A stretch of 64,000 nt of DNA from contig UESW01004075.1 of assembly GCA_900491605.1 (NCBI GenBank), positions 1,695,511 through 1,759,510 on the forward strand, written 5' to 3'. The position numbers and the translations under genes were made by a program. The notes under the pieces were generated by a model. That model was not told the DNA's origin. It was given only the letters and a program-made list of their open reading frames with translations, and made no database searches. Each line of letters opens with the position of its first letter. The first letter of the stretch is position 1. Positions 45,228-55,641 of the stretch are shown here, in pieces. Source of the stretch: Calamus simplicifolius. Lineage: Eukaryota; Streptophyta; Magnoliopsida; Arecales; Arecaceae.

Positions 45228-46899
45228 GTGCAGGTTGATGGAGCACAAGGATCAGAGTCAGATCGTATTACTACAAGCACACACAATCAGGTTGTGCCTC
45301 GTCGTAGTGGGAGGGTTGTAAATACACCTAAACGGTATATGTTCCTTGGAGAGTCATATGACAGAATCTCTGATGAACTGGATACTGAACCCAGTAGCTA
45401 CAATGAAGCATTACAGGATAAAGATGCAACTCTTTGGCAAAATGCTATGAAATCAGAGATAGAGTCTATGCACTTTAATCAGGTCTGGGATCTTGTGGAA
45501 CCACCCGAAGGAATAAAACCCATCGGATGCAAGTGGATCTATAAGAAGAAGAGAGGAGCAGATGGGAAGGTGGAAACCTTCAAGGCTAGGCTAGTTGCAA
45601 AAGGTTTTACTCAGAAAGAAGGGATCGACTATGAGGAAACCTTTTCACCAGTAGCTATGCTTAAGTCTATCCGATTCTCTTATCCATTGCAGCTCATTTC
45701 GATTACGAAGTTTGGCAAATGGATGTCAAGACAGCTTTCCTTAATGGAAATCTTGACGAGTGCATTTACATGATGCAACCAGACGGTTTTATAGCAAAAG
45801 GCCAGGAGCACTTGGTGTGCAAGCTTAAGAGGTCCATTTATGGACTTAAGCAGGCATCTAGATCTTGGAATACTCGTTTTGATCAAGCTATTAAATCTTA
45901 TGGTTTTGATCAAAGTCCTGACGAGTCATGTGTGTACAAGAAGTGTGATGGAAAAACTTTGGTGTTTCTGGTGCTATATGTGGATGACATCTTACTTATT
46001 GGAAATGATATGGGAGTGTTATCTTCGGTCAAGGTATGGTTATCTGGACAGTTTGATATGAAGGACTTGGGAGAAGCAAGTCACATCCTAGGGATCAAGC
46101 TTTTGCGAGATCGCAAGCAAAGGATGATATGCTTATCTCAAGCCACTTATATCGATAAAATTCTCACCCGTTTAGTATGCATAATTCCAAGAAAGGATTT
46201 CTTCCTTTCAGGCATGGAATTTCTCTATCTAAGGATCAGTGTCCTAAGACACCTGATGAGATAGAAAGTATGAAGGCAGTTCCTTATGCTTCTGCAGTAG
46301 GAAGCCTAATGTATGCTATGCTATGTACTAGACCTGATATCTGTTTTGCCGTAGGCATGGTTAGCAGATTTCAGTCTAACCCTGGGCGAGAACATTGGAC
46401 TGCAGTAAAACATATAATTAAGTACCTGAAAAGGACTAAAGATTATATGTTAGTTTACCAAGCAGATAGTCTTATGCCTATAGGATATACAGATTCGGAC
46501 TTCCAATCAGATAATGAATCTAGGAAATCAACCTCGGGATATGTGTTCACTTTGGGTGGTGGAGCCATTAGTTGGAGGAGTGTGAAGCAGACTTGTGTTG
46601 CTGACTCTACCATGGAAGCTGAGTATGTGGCTGCAAAAGAGGCTGTTTGGCTTAGAAACTTTCTTTTGGATCTTAGTGTGATACCTTCAGTGCAATTACC
46701 TATTACACTTTATTGTGATAATAGTGGGGCAGTTGCTAATTCGAAGGAACCCAGGACCCATAAGAAATCTAAACACATTGAGCGTAAGTATCACCTGATA
46801 CGTGACATCGTGCAAAGAGGTGACGTGCTGGTGACCAAGGTTACATCTGAGACAACCTGCGGATCCTTTTACAAAGAGTTTAACTTCAAAAGTTTTTGA
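45228..46899 (+). pseudogene. Element E reverse transcriptase and RNase H
   Basis: Three overlapping frames. 45228-45773: GCKWIYKKKRGADGKVETFK and RLVAKGFTQKEGIDYEETF. 45719-46264: MDVKTAFLNGNLDECIYMMQ, YGLKQASRSWNTRF and the active site LYVDDILLIGND. 46177-46899: SAVGSLMYAMLCTRPDICFA, YTDSDFQSDNESRKSTSGY and STMEAEYVAAKEAVWLRNF, then the RNase H end with HKKSKHIERKYHLIRDIV. Catalytic residues are intact; two frameshifts (about 45690-45720 and 46180-46260) prevent a full product. Confidence 0.9.
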
Positions 46900-46952
46900 T
46901 AGACATGTAGAGGGCATGGGAGTTAGATGTGTACAAGCATTGCTTTGAGTCT

Positions 46953-46963
46953 AAGTGGGAGAT
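46953..46963 (+). other. Element E polypurine tract
   Basis: AAGTGGGAGAT directly before the 3' LTR, the normal position of the copia plus-strand primer. Confidence 0.75.
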
Positions 46964-48185
46964 TGATAGAGATATAGACTAAAAGATATGCTTTATGTTA
47001 TGTCTTTATATTTTAATGAGAATTCATTTTGAGCAATGTATGCCATTTACTATATATGTGCATGTGTCTAGTATTTACAAAGAGTATTTGATCTAGTGTG
47101 TAGAGTACGGCTTACACACAGAAGACTAGATCATCGGTTCTTTTGGAATACAAGTTTATTGTTCACAGTTTTAGATGGAATTGGACACACCATCAGTAGA
47201 ACTGTAGCACAAATTTTTAGTAGGTCTGTCTTGACTACGGGGAATGGTTTATTCTAACTATTTGTGCTAGTACACTTTGTGTGTATTGAACAGGACCCAG
47301 TTGAGTTAATTATTTTATACTGACTTTATAAAATAATTTAAAACTCATGAATATTATGATTACTTATGCTCTTAATCCGAATTCTATTTCTAGACACGTG
47401 TATGTAGTGATTATTGCTTTGATTACACATAGAGTGAGATTCTATATGAGTCGAAAACTCAGTGGGTTGGGCAATAACATTATATATATGGTGAATATTA
47501 ATAGTTGAAGGAAACCACGTCCGGATAAATTGGATTGATGATATCCCCTTGAGAAAGCTTATAAGTTTTGATTGTATCAAATTTTGCAAGTGGATTTTGA
47601 ATCGATACATCAAATAAGTTAAGTGGATAAGTCTCAAGGATAATAACAGCCAATTAAATTATATCATCAGTAATTAAATTTAATTGGTGGATATCTGCAA
47701 TCTTAACGTGGGGAGATAATAAGTATTTAATATTAAAGGCTCGAAAATATAAATTCGAATATGATTAGGAGTGCAGTTATGATTCTTTAGTGGAATGAAT
47801 TGTAATTTACGTAATTGAATTCTAATCCGGGATAGGATTAGGAGATTTGATTACGTAGGAAGTCCTTTTCATATTTGCCTATTTGGTCCCTGTTGTAGCC
47901 CTATAAATACCCTCTCAGTTGGTTGCTAGGGTTAACGTTTTGAAGAAAAGAAAAACAAGAAACCCTAGGTCGGTCGTGAGATCCCACCATCTTGTGAGAG
48001 AAAGAAGGTATTTTTGGGAATACGGCGGAAGGCTAAAGGTTGAGGTCGAGCAATCGAATCAAGGTGATCAAAAGTTCAAATCTGAAGGTATGATCTTCTA
48101 CTCATAGATTAGAACGGTAAAATTTTTTTTGTATTACTTATATACACTATAGCCGTGATCTTGGGGTATTCCGTGTTCCCCAACA
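46964..48185 (+). repeat. Element E 3' LTR
   Basis: 1222 bp, ending at the GAAGG duplication (48186-48190). TATA box TATAAATA at 47902-47909. Differs from the 5' copy by a few dozen substitutions and small indels at most. Confidence 0.94.
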
Positions 48186-48381
48186 GAAGGAGCTCGACCT
48201 CCCTAGCAGAAACGGCCAGATACTGCTCGGCCACTTTTTGGAGTTGCTCGTGGCTCGCGAACGCTGTCGCCGGAGCCACCCCGTCAACAGTCACTAAAAC
48301 CTGACTCTCCCGAGACCTCCGGAGGCTGTTAGCGCCACCATCTGGCGCCTCAGTGGATCGCCTTGCATCACCGGAAGCCAT
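48186..48381 (-). pseudogene. Antisense ORF 1 of element A, 5' part (split by element E)
   Basis: The ATG at 48381 (minus) opens MASGDARRSTEAPDGG, then SLASHE-like sequence (AFASHEQLQKVAEQYLAVSA) matching SLASHERLQRAAE of ORF 2. It runs to the GAAGG duplication and continues at 40263 beyond element E. A box TTTAAATA lies 68-75 bp upstream (48456-48449), as in ORF 2. Apart from the insertion the frame has no stop. Equal length and shared promoter and ends indicate a duplicated gene, not chance open frames. The function is unknown. Confidence 0.7.
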
Positions 48382-48448
48382 AGCAGCACCCAGAAGTTTT
48401 TTGGAAGCTAGCTTAAAAGGTGACTACCAGAGGCGTCTCATTCGTCGG

Positions 48449-48456
48449 TATTTAAA
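48449..48456 (-). promoter_or_regulatory. TATA-like box of antisense ORF 1
   Basis: TTTAAATA on the minus strand, about 70 bp before the ATG at 48381. Flanking sequence (CACGCGTCAC further upstream) aligns with the region upstream of ORF 2. Confidence 0.5.
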
Positions 48457-49579
48457 CTGCTCCTGGCGAGCATCTCAATCGCTCGAGCTCTTAACTTTGG
48501 CCCGTGGAAACTCGCCACGCGTCACTACCTTCCTGGGCGTTTGCGGGAGACGAAGGGCTGCGCCCCCTCACCGAGGAGGATTGATAGGCACCCACGAGGT
48601 GCACGGGGAACCCCCCCTTTTTTCTAGGGACCCAGCTCCCTCCAATTTGCCGGACCCTTCTGAAGTAAATGTTCTTGAAACTCCGCTAGAATCCCTCGAA
48701 TAGGGCATCCTTGGAAAGATGCAAAGAAGTAAAAAGCACGTTAGCGGTTAACACCGGCTCGCCTCCCTTGAAAATGATCGAGTCATAAAGTTCGGGCGCC
48801 CCCATGCATCGCTCATCCTCTTTGGCGGTTCACTCTAGAATTCACATTTACTGCAAGAACCATACAAAATATTAGAAGCCTCGGCAACAACCGAGTTATT
48901 TCCTCAAGTCAAATCTCCATACCTTAGCTGGGCTGGGTCTTGAACTAAATCTCCAAGCCTCAGCCGGGCCAAGCTATGGGCTCAAATTACATATCTAAGC
49001 CAAAACCTGGTTCAGATTCGGGCAGCTTACAAGCCTCAGCCGACCAAGTGGCCTCATGAAACTTCCTCCGGGTTTGGGTAGCTTACAAGCCCCAACCGGG
49101 ACGAACAATGCGGAAGCTACGACCAAAGCCAAAATGTGTCTATTGTTTGAGCCCTCGGACAATTCGAGTGATATCTCCATACCTTGGCCACGCCAAGTGA
49201 CACATCGTCTAAAACCCCAATCAGATCGGGTGATTCCCCAGACGCTCCGAGATGACGAAAGCACTCATGATGCTTCGGGAAAGGCAAACGACCTAGCACT
49301 ATCCAGAGGCGAAGGCATGCCACGAGCTGTCTTTCCCCAGAGGAACGTCTGCTCCGTTTTGCTAACAAGACCATGCTTACCTCATGAGTCTACAGAGCCA
49401 CCCAGGTCTTTCTTTGACTCACACAGGAACATGCATTTCCTCCGCCGAGGATCGGATGTTAGTCTTAGCAACAACAAGGTAGCAAAAGTGCTGCCGGAAT
49501 ATGCTATGACATAGACAGCGTAATGTGGGAATGACAGCTCACAACACAAAAGAGGCAAGTGCTAAAGAGGAAAGAACAA
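48457..49579. other. Element A 3' region between antisense ORF 1 and the next antisense unit
   Basis: No sense gene. It contains a 56-bp repeat pair (49022, 49078) related to the minisatellite and many CGGC/GCCGAG-type words. Plus-strand open stretches such as 48353-48703 and 49056-49514 have no recognisable domain and are probably chance. Confidence 0.45.
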
Positions 49580-50253
49580 AACTTCCTTTATTATTCATCA
49601 ATAAAAAGAGTTACAACCTCTCCAGAGGAGTTACAAGTGCATCAAAGCACTGGAAATAAAATGAGTAAATAGCTCGGCCAAACTGCTTCAGTCAGCTTCG
49701 GTTAACAGTGATACTTCGACGTCTGACCCAATAAATCAGACAAATCAGACAAACTAACCAGCTCCCCCTAGGTGGGATGCTGGGCTGCAGGTCGCTGCCT
49801 GATTGAGAGAGCAAGGGGACCATCAGCCCCACACTGCTCTCGACTCCCTCTCCACATGGCAAAGGATTCCCTTCAGAGGAGAGCCAAGAATCCAGCCCGA
49901 GGGAGAGGGAAGTCCGTGCGTGCTACGGGGGTGCCTGTGCACTTCTTACCCTGCGTCCCCCGTAGCCGGTCCACAAAGGACACACAGGAAGCGCATATGT
50001 GCGCTCTCTATGTGATCTCTGCGGACCTCCTGTGCGCTTTCCATATGATCTCCGACGCTCCTCTCTTGAGGACGAGCTGCTCTTCAGCGGCTCCTTCATC
50101 ACCCCAGCTGTCCGGGGGAAGACGACTTACAAAGGGAAAGCTTGGTCCTCCCACTCTCAGTCTCAGAAATACAAACATCATTAAAAATTTTTACGAATGC
50201 ACAGAGAAGAAATTTTAGGAATGGCATAACACGACCCTTCCTCCCATTTTATA
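49580..50253 (-). ncRNA. Possible third antisense transcription unit of element A
   Basis: On the minus strand a good TATA box, TATAAAAT (50253-50246), is followed about 65 bp later by an ATG (50181) opening 57 codons to a TAG at 50010-50008. Downstream, near 49590, AATAATAAA could serve for polyadenylation. The layout (box, ATG at 65-75 bp, AT-rich end) mirrors antisense ORFs 1 and 2, but the encoded peptide resembles nothing I know and the frame is short. It may be non-coding, spliced or decayed. Confidence 0.3.
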
Positions 50254-51271
50254 GGCGAACGAACCAGGAGCAGCTATTAAAACAAGAAGCCCCGAGATTC
50301 GAAGTGCCCTATTCACATCGCCACATGGCCTCCCAGGACGAACGGAATGCCCTTTGATGCACATCAAACGTGTTGCTCAGCCCATGACGCACGCCAGAAG
50401 ATTTTCTCTGATCCTGGATCATAGGTCTTAAATGCAGAAAATCACCCACTAATCTTAGAGATACGTGCAGACCTGGGAAATCGCCTGGTGAAAATGACAT
50501 CCTTGAATGGCGAACGATCGCTTGCATCGTAAGTTAAAACGATCCGTATTGGAAAAGATCAACATAATAAATGCCCCTGGAAAGTGTCAAGGCAACCTTT
50601 TGCAGACCACAGAGCTGTATTATCCATTTTGGCAAAGAGAAGATCAGCTCACCTTGGAAAAGGGCTGAAACATCAGCAGGGTCATAAAACAGGCGCAGAA
50701 GCCAAGTACTCCTCAATAAACACACCTCGATGCTCCACTCTCTGGCTCAACTGCCCCTTGTACCTGGACGGGGACCGAGATATCGCCTTGCATTTCAACC
50801 CAAGGCTGAAACTACCTCCGTACTTCGGATTAAATCCAAGTACCTCCTTTTAGCTCAGCGTGACCGAATGTTATCTTATACTTTGGTCCGATCTGAGGTG
50901 ACCTATTTTGTCTCGACAATGACGGGACATGCTATAAGCCCCGACCTACACCCGGAATGCGTAAGCATCGGTTAAGGTCGGAGTGCACATTTTGTGGATA
51001 TAAGCCTCGGTCAAGGCCGGAGTGCACCCTTTGTCAAAGCCTCGATAAAACCGAGCGATATACAATGCTCCTACAGGAACTTACGAGTCCTTTCTTACCT
51101 CGGTCGAAACGGGAGTCCCGCACTGGAAGTTTCCCGAGGGAATGTTTTGTTTCGTAAGGCTCAGATGATAAAGAAAAACATTCCAAAAATTACAACAAAC
51201 TGGAAGTTCAAGAAACTTTTCTTCATTCATCACAAGAGGGGGTGACAAAAAGAAAAAAAATACATCAGCCC
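50254..51271. other. Element A 3' region between antisense units
   Basis: No convincing gene on either strand. A 39-bp direct repeat pair (CGGTTAAGGTCGGAGTGCAC-type words at 50969 and 51008) is present. The AT-rich stretch 51180-51271 is the probable 3' flank of antisense ORF 2. Confidence 0.45.
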
Positions 51272-51583
51272 TCACAGGGGCTTGTCATTCTCTCCAGGAG
51301 CCGCTGAGCTCTCCCCTCGCTGCGGAACCGGCTTGCCCACCTGTTGCTGAAGGGACACCACCTTCCACTCCAACCGGCTGTCGGCTTCGTGGAGGTGCAC
51401 AATCTCTCTAGTACAGATGGCCATGTATTACTCAGCCGCCCTTTGGAGCCGCTCATGGCTTGCAAGCGACGATGCCAGGACCTCCCCATCGATGGTTGTT
51501 TTAGTACAACCCCTACGGGCCCCCCAGCGGACATTGACATCGAGTGGTGTTCCGGTTGACCTCCCTCCATCCTCTGAAGCCAT
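51272..51583 (-). pseudogene. Antisense ORF 2 of element A, second copy of the 103-codon gene
   Basis: The ATG at 51583 opens MASEDGGRSTGTP and the frame ends with NDKPL before TGA at 51274-51272: 312 bp, exactly the length of ORF 1 once element E is removed. Shared blocks are the MAS start, SLASHERLQRAAE, a leucine/glutamine stretch (VSLQQQVGKPVPQRGE) and the NDKPL end. One TAA at codon 52 (51430-51428) replaces a CAG of ORF 1, so this copy is probably dead. The box TTTAAATA (51667-51660) is 77-84 bp upstream. The homology extends beyond the ORF on both sides, so a whole gene with promoter was duplicated. No known domain; a short coiled coil is possible. Confidence 0.65.
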
Positions 51584-51659
51584 CCTACTATCGTAAACTA
51601 TGATAGGCCAACAGGAGATCGGCAGAGGAGATGGTTAACGATGGCACACCACCCATCGA

Positions 51660-51667
51660 TATTTAAA
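51660..51667 (-). promoter_or_regulatory. TATA-like box of antisense ORF 2
   Basis: TTTAAATA on the minus strand, 77-84 bp before the ATG at 51583. Further upstream (near 51730-51740) lies CACGTG, a G-box; ORF 1 has CACGCG at the matching place. The shared box supports a real antisense promoter. Confidence 0.5.
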
Positions 51668-52276
51668 CTACTTCGGGCGACCGTCCCGATCGCCCAAGTC
51701 ATCAGTCTCAATGCCACTGCCATAAAACCTCACCACGTGTCGTTACTTCAGTGGCCGCTCACAGGAAGCGAAGAATCACTCCCCCTTTACCGAAAGGGAT
51801 AAATAAATGATGGCGAGGAATTCAACAAATCCCCTTTTTTGGGACCGAGCTTCCTTCGAAAACACATCCGCTTCCTTGCCTCGACCAAGCCGAGTTACCC
51901 AACTTCAGCTCTAACCAGGATACCTCTGCGATCCTTGGCCATTATCTGCCGAGCTATCTTATCTCTCGGTCTATGCCGAGCTATTACGTCTCTCGGCTTC
52001 ACCAAAGCCATCTCTATACCCCGGCCTTGACCGAGATGTTCACTCAGATCCGAGCTAAATCAGCCAAATGGCGCAAATAAGCCATGAGCTGTGCACAGTC
52101 AAAGAAAACTCGAGACAAGAAATCATCCAGGAAAGGCTATCAAATAGAGACAAAAGGTTCATTCATCTAAAACTTCAACTGAGTTACAAGTTTGAAAAAT
52201 GAAAAGCATACAGACAACCCTTAAGAATCAGGGTTGGGAGCGGCCTCAGCGGCCTCATCAGCCTCCTCAGTGACGT
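51668..52276. other. Spacer with degenerate LTR-like hairpin words; 3' flank of the spliced antisense gene
   Basis: Around 51940-52035 several GCCGAGCTAT and CTCTCGG words resemble the 30-bp units of the A LTR. From about 52130 the minus strand is T-rich and probably the 3' UTR of the antisense gene ending at 52277. Confidence 0.45.
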
Positions 52277-55236
52277 TCAGGAGAGCTCGACTTGTCTCGC
52301 CCACTTCAAATGTCTTTGCTCTTCGGCGACAGACTGTGAGGCCCCCTCAGGAGCTGCAACTCCACTGGGACCCGTAACAATGTCAGGATCGACATCTGAA
52401 ACATCGTCGTACTCATCCTCCTCAACCCCTGCGGTATGAGCCTCGGAGGTTTCAACGTCCAAGAAGGAGAGGTCCCATTCCGGATGCTTCTTGGATATTT
52501 TGTTTCGAATGTCCTCCACACCAAGCTGAAAGGCGTCGGCACAGGTTGCATCTTGCTCACTCTTGAGTAGAGCGAGCCGCATTTCAGTCTCAGTAACTTG
52601 GCCCCACAGTAGGGTGATCTGCTCCTCGGACTCGCTAGCCCGCCTTTTGAGCTCTGAGCTCCTCCCTCGACTAGATGCCAGTTCCCCTTGCAGGGCCTGC
52701 ATCTGGCTTCGGTTCTCCAGCTCCACCTTCTTCATCTGAAAAACGAAGCAGAATTAGCCAATGCCAGTGAGCAAGCAAGGGAGGCAAAAAGGGGTAGTAC
52801 CATACCTCCTCCTCCTGCCGGGCTAACTTCCTGGTCAGTTCCTCGACCTTACCGAAAGCCCTCAGCTTATCAGCCTTAGCCTGCTCAACTCTGCCTTTGA
52901 GGTCGTTGATCTTTGACTACCTATTATCGGCTTCTCCCCAGGCTTGGGAGAGCTTGCCATCGAGTTTGGTTAATATGCTCTGGTGCCACTTGATCCTGTC
53001 GTCCCTGTCGGCGATTCCATGATCGGGTTGCAGTGCCCTCTCTTCCAACTCGCCGAGCATTCTGTTCAGGCGATTTCTCTCCTCGATAGCTTCTCTCCTC
53101 TGCCTGCCCAGGCTTTTGCTAAACTATTTTTTAACAGTTTCCATTTCTCCCGCATGCCTAGCTTTGATCTGCGACAACTCCAAGCATGTGTCATCAAACT
53201 TTGCCAGGAGCCCGCGTAACTCCTTCACTTCAAGCCTTAGCTTGGACGCGTCATCGAGGGCGGCCTGATGCAGTGCACTCATCCTCGCCAAATTCTCGTT
53301 GGTGATGCCTAGATTTTGCTCAAAAGTATCAGAGACCTCCACTCGTGATCGAAGCTCGGTGTTGACTCTCTTGGCCTGGACTCCGGTCCCTGTCGCCAGG
53401 TTTAAGCGCCAGCATAGCACTCTAGTGATTAAAGCGCTCTGCAGAATGAAGCACGAGTGCGAAAAGCGCAACTAAGCTAATCAGAAAGCACTCACTATTC
53501 AGAATAGTAACTTACACGGGAGATGTAAGATCTGGCTAACCCCATGAGGGTGGAATTGTTGATCTCGGGAAGAAGATGGATATTCTTCGCCACATTCCGT
53601 TGGTCGAACACGGCATCAACAAGGTCTAGGTCCGCAAATTCATCCACCAAGGGATTCATGCCCGGGTACAGCGCTGACCTCATTAGAGCAGCAAATGCCG
53701 CCTCGATGGCCAAATCCGAACTACTGGGCTGACCATCCCCGTCCGAGGGATCGCTCCGGGCAACCTCCTACTGAGAAGCCTTCGACCTCTTGGCTTCCTT
53801 TAGCAGAATTCTGATCTGGGATTTCTCGGATAACTCGGCCAGCCCAGGCGCCAGTTTTCCCAAAGCTCTGATGGAGGGAACTTCGACTGCAAGACTCATA
53901 CCTTTCCCTCTCCCCTTGTCCGAGCTTCCTCCCTCGATTGCAGACACCTGCTCCTCCCCCGCGGGCTCCACCAAAACCGCAGTCTGTTCATCAACTTCTC
54001 CAACCTCTCCAGGAAGAAGTTCTCCAGCCGTAGGCTCCTTTCGAGCTTCCACTACAGTCGATCCAACGTCGCCACCTCTAAATCCCTCCGGGAGGAGCCC
54101 TCCAATGAAAGGCTCATTTTGAGCCTCGACGATTGCAGCTGCCCCCTCCTGTCCTTCAGCCATGGCCGGGAATACTTCCTCGCTCGAAGGAGAGCCCCCA
54201 GAGGCACCGATCCCCGCCGCTCCGGCCATTGGCTCATCTCCAAAAGAGGGTGCTCCCGGACAAGCCAGCAGAGTCTCATCTGGACTATCTGCTATTTCCA
54301 CCACTAAAGGACAAGGGACCTCAACAGTCCTCTCTGAGCCTTCCTCTGCTTTCAGTGCCTCCGCCGTGACTACTCCGACCTCTGGCGAGCGCTCTCCCGA
54401 AAAACAAGCCTTCTTCTCGAGCTTGCGCTTCTCCCCACCGCTGCTCTCCCTCGGGCGCTTGCCCAGCTTTTTCCTTATGTGGCCCGATAGTTTAAACTTC
54501 TTGGCTGCGGGAACAGAGGGTAAATGGTTAGGCCAAGATACACTTGCTCGAGTGGAATCAATAAAGAAAGAAAAACTCACCATGAGGGTCGAGAGGGCTA
54601 AGCCCGGCAGCGAAAAGAGCCTCCTTCGACAGTAAATCGTTAGCCGAGAATGTCCTGCCATTGCGGAGGACTTCCAAGTCCTCCTCCTCCTGTTCAGATA
54701 GAGTCGGATGTGCTTCCACATTCCAGACAAAATCTCCTCATCCCTGGGGAAAATCGAAGCCGATATTCCCCTCGGCGATAAAGAACCTGACCTTCCATTC
54801 CTTTATGGACGATGGCTTATCTGTTATCATCTTGAATGACCTCCGAGGTCCCTCCGAGGTCCGATGTAAGGCCACTTTGATTTCCTCCCAGACATCAGAT
54901 GGTAACAGGCATGAAAGAGGGGAAGAGTCGTTGTTACCTGAATCTGGCTACACATTGAGATAAACCCGATGACGCTGCACCAACTGTTGGGAGCCATCAT
55001 TGTCGGAAAAATGTTATAGAATCTCATGATTTTCTTCACCAAGGGATGAAGGGGAAATCGGTGGCCCGCCTTCAGACTGTCTTCATAGAGAAAGACCCAT
55101 TCTGCAGATCTTGCAAAACCCTATGCTTGGGCTCCGGCAGTCTCAGGATAATATCTGAGCGAATGCCATACTGTTGGCGTATCCTCCCCAAATCCTCGGC
55201 GGCAATCTCCGAAACCATGTCGTCGGGGCTCATCAT
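52277..55236 (-). pseudogene. Spliced antisense gene of element A (Transposase_28-like N-terminus, coiled-coil C-terminus)
   Basis: Four exons fit on the minus strand: 55236-54581, 54504-53516, 53438-52806 and 52735-52277. The three introns (54580-54505, 53515-53439, 52805-52736; 70-77 bp) each begin GT and end AG and join frames consistently. Exon 1 starts MMSPDDMVSEIAAED and carries ILRLPEPKHRVLQ, LYEDSLKAGHRFPLHPLVKK and NSWCSVIGFISMCS, resembling the 'putative gypsy-type transposon' family (Pfam Transposase_28). Exon 2 is basic (LSGHIRKKLGKRPRESS) then acidic and glycine-rich; exons 3 and 4 are coiled-coil-like (ELRGLLAKFDDTCLEL; MKKVELENRSQMQALQGELA), ending with an acidic tail. Tat elements such as Grande are known for an antisense gene here. 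This copy is damaged: frameshifts near 55097 and 54840, and TAG or TGA inside exons 1 to 3. Its role is unknown. Confidence 0.7.
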
Positions 55237-55624
55237 TCTGCTGGCTGAGAGAAACGCCGAGCGAGACTACAGAGGAAGCAGAGAACAAGATTCTCCAAAG
55301 AGGAACGAGAGAGCGCTGCAAGAAGGAATAACACTTGCTTCGACTTTGCTTCCCCCCAAAGAAACCGCCTTAAGAGAAAAACGAGGTGTCTCAACCGAGA
55401 CACCCGGAATCGCCGCTGCGGACGCCGTAAAAACTAGGATTTGCTACGTGGCAATTCCCTAACCGTCGCCCCAAAGAAGCCTTATGTGACGCGTCCCATA
55501 AAGGCGCGGCAGCTATGCAGCATTAAATAAGGCATCATTACGCAGGCTGTCAAATCCAAATCCCTCCGTCCAGATCATGCCACCTGGAGTTATACTCCCT
55601 ACGCTCGAACCTACACTTCGAACT
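55237..55624. other. Upstream region of the spliced antisense gene / end of A internal region
   Basis: On the minus strand a TATTTAA box (55529-55523) lies about 290 bp before the ATG, a possible promoter. The plus strand shows no gene. Confidence 0.35.
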
Positions 55625-55637
55625 AGGGAGTGGGGGG
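55625..55637 (+). other. Element A polypurine tract
   Basis: AGGGAGTGGGGGG, four bases before the 3' LTR, the usual plus-strand primer position. Confidence 0.75.
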
Positions 55638-55641
55638 CATG

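Larger units (their letters stand above)
40264..48185 (+). mobile_element. Element E: Tork/TNT1-like Ty1/copia retrotransposon, plus strand
   Basis: LTRs at 40264-41488 and 46964-48185 start TGATAGAG and end CCCAACA, with target duplication GAAGG at 40259-40263 and 48186-48190. Primer site TGGTATCAGAGC at 41490-41501. The order gag, protease, integrase, RT, RNase H is copia; motifs such as DTGATNH, MDVKTAFLNGNLDE and SGYVFTLGGGAISW are familiar from TNT1/Tork relatives, but the sublineage is tentative. The LTRs differ by roughly 2 percent by eye, which makes E younger than A. It interrupts antisense ORF 1 of element A. Confidence 0.94.

Noticed and set aside
49056..49514. 152-codon open frame (plus) in the element A 3' region
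   Set aside because: No domain, overlaps repeat units, and the region's supported genes run on the other strand.
54162..54635. 157-codon plus-strand frame
   Set aside because: It is the complement of exons 1 and 2 of the spliced antisense gene and crosses its first intron; composition follows the antisense frame.
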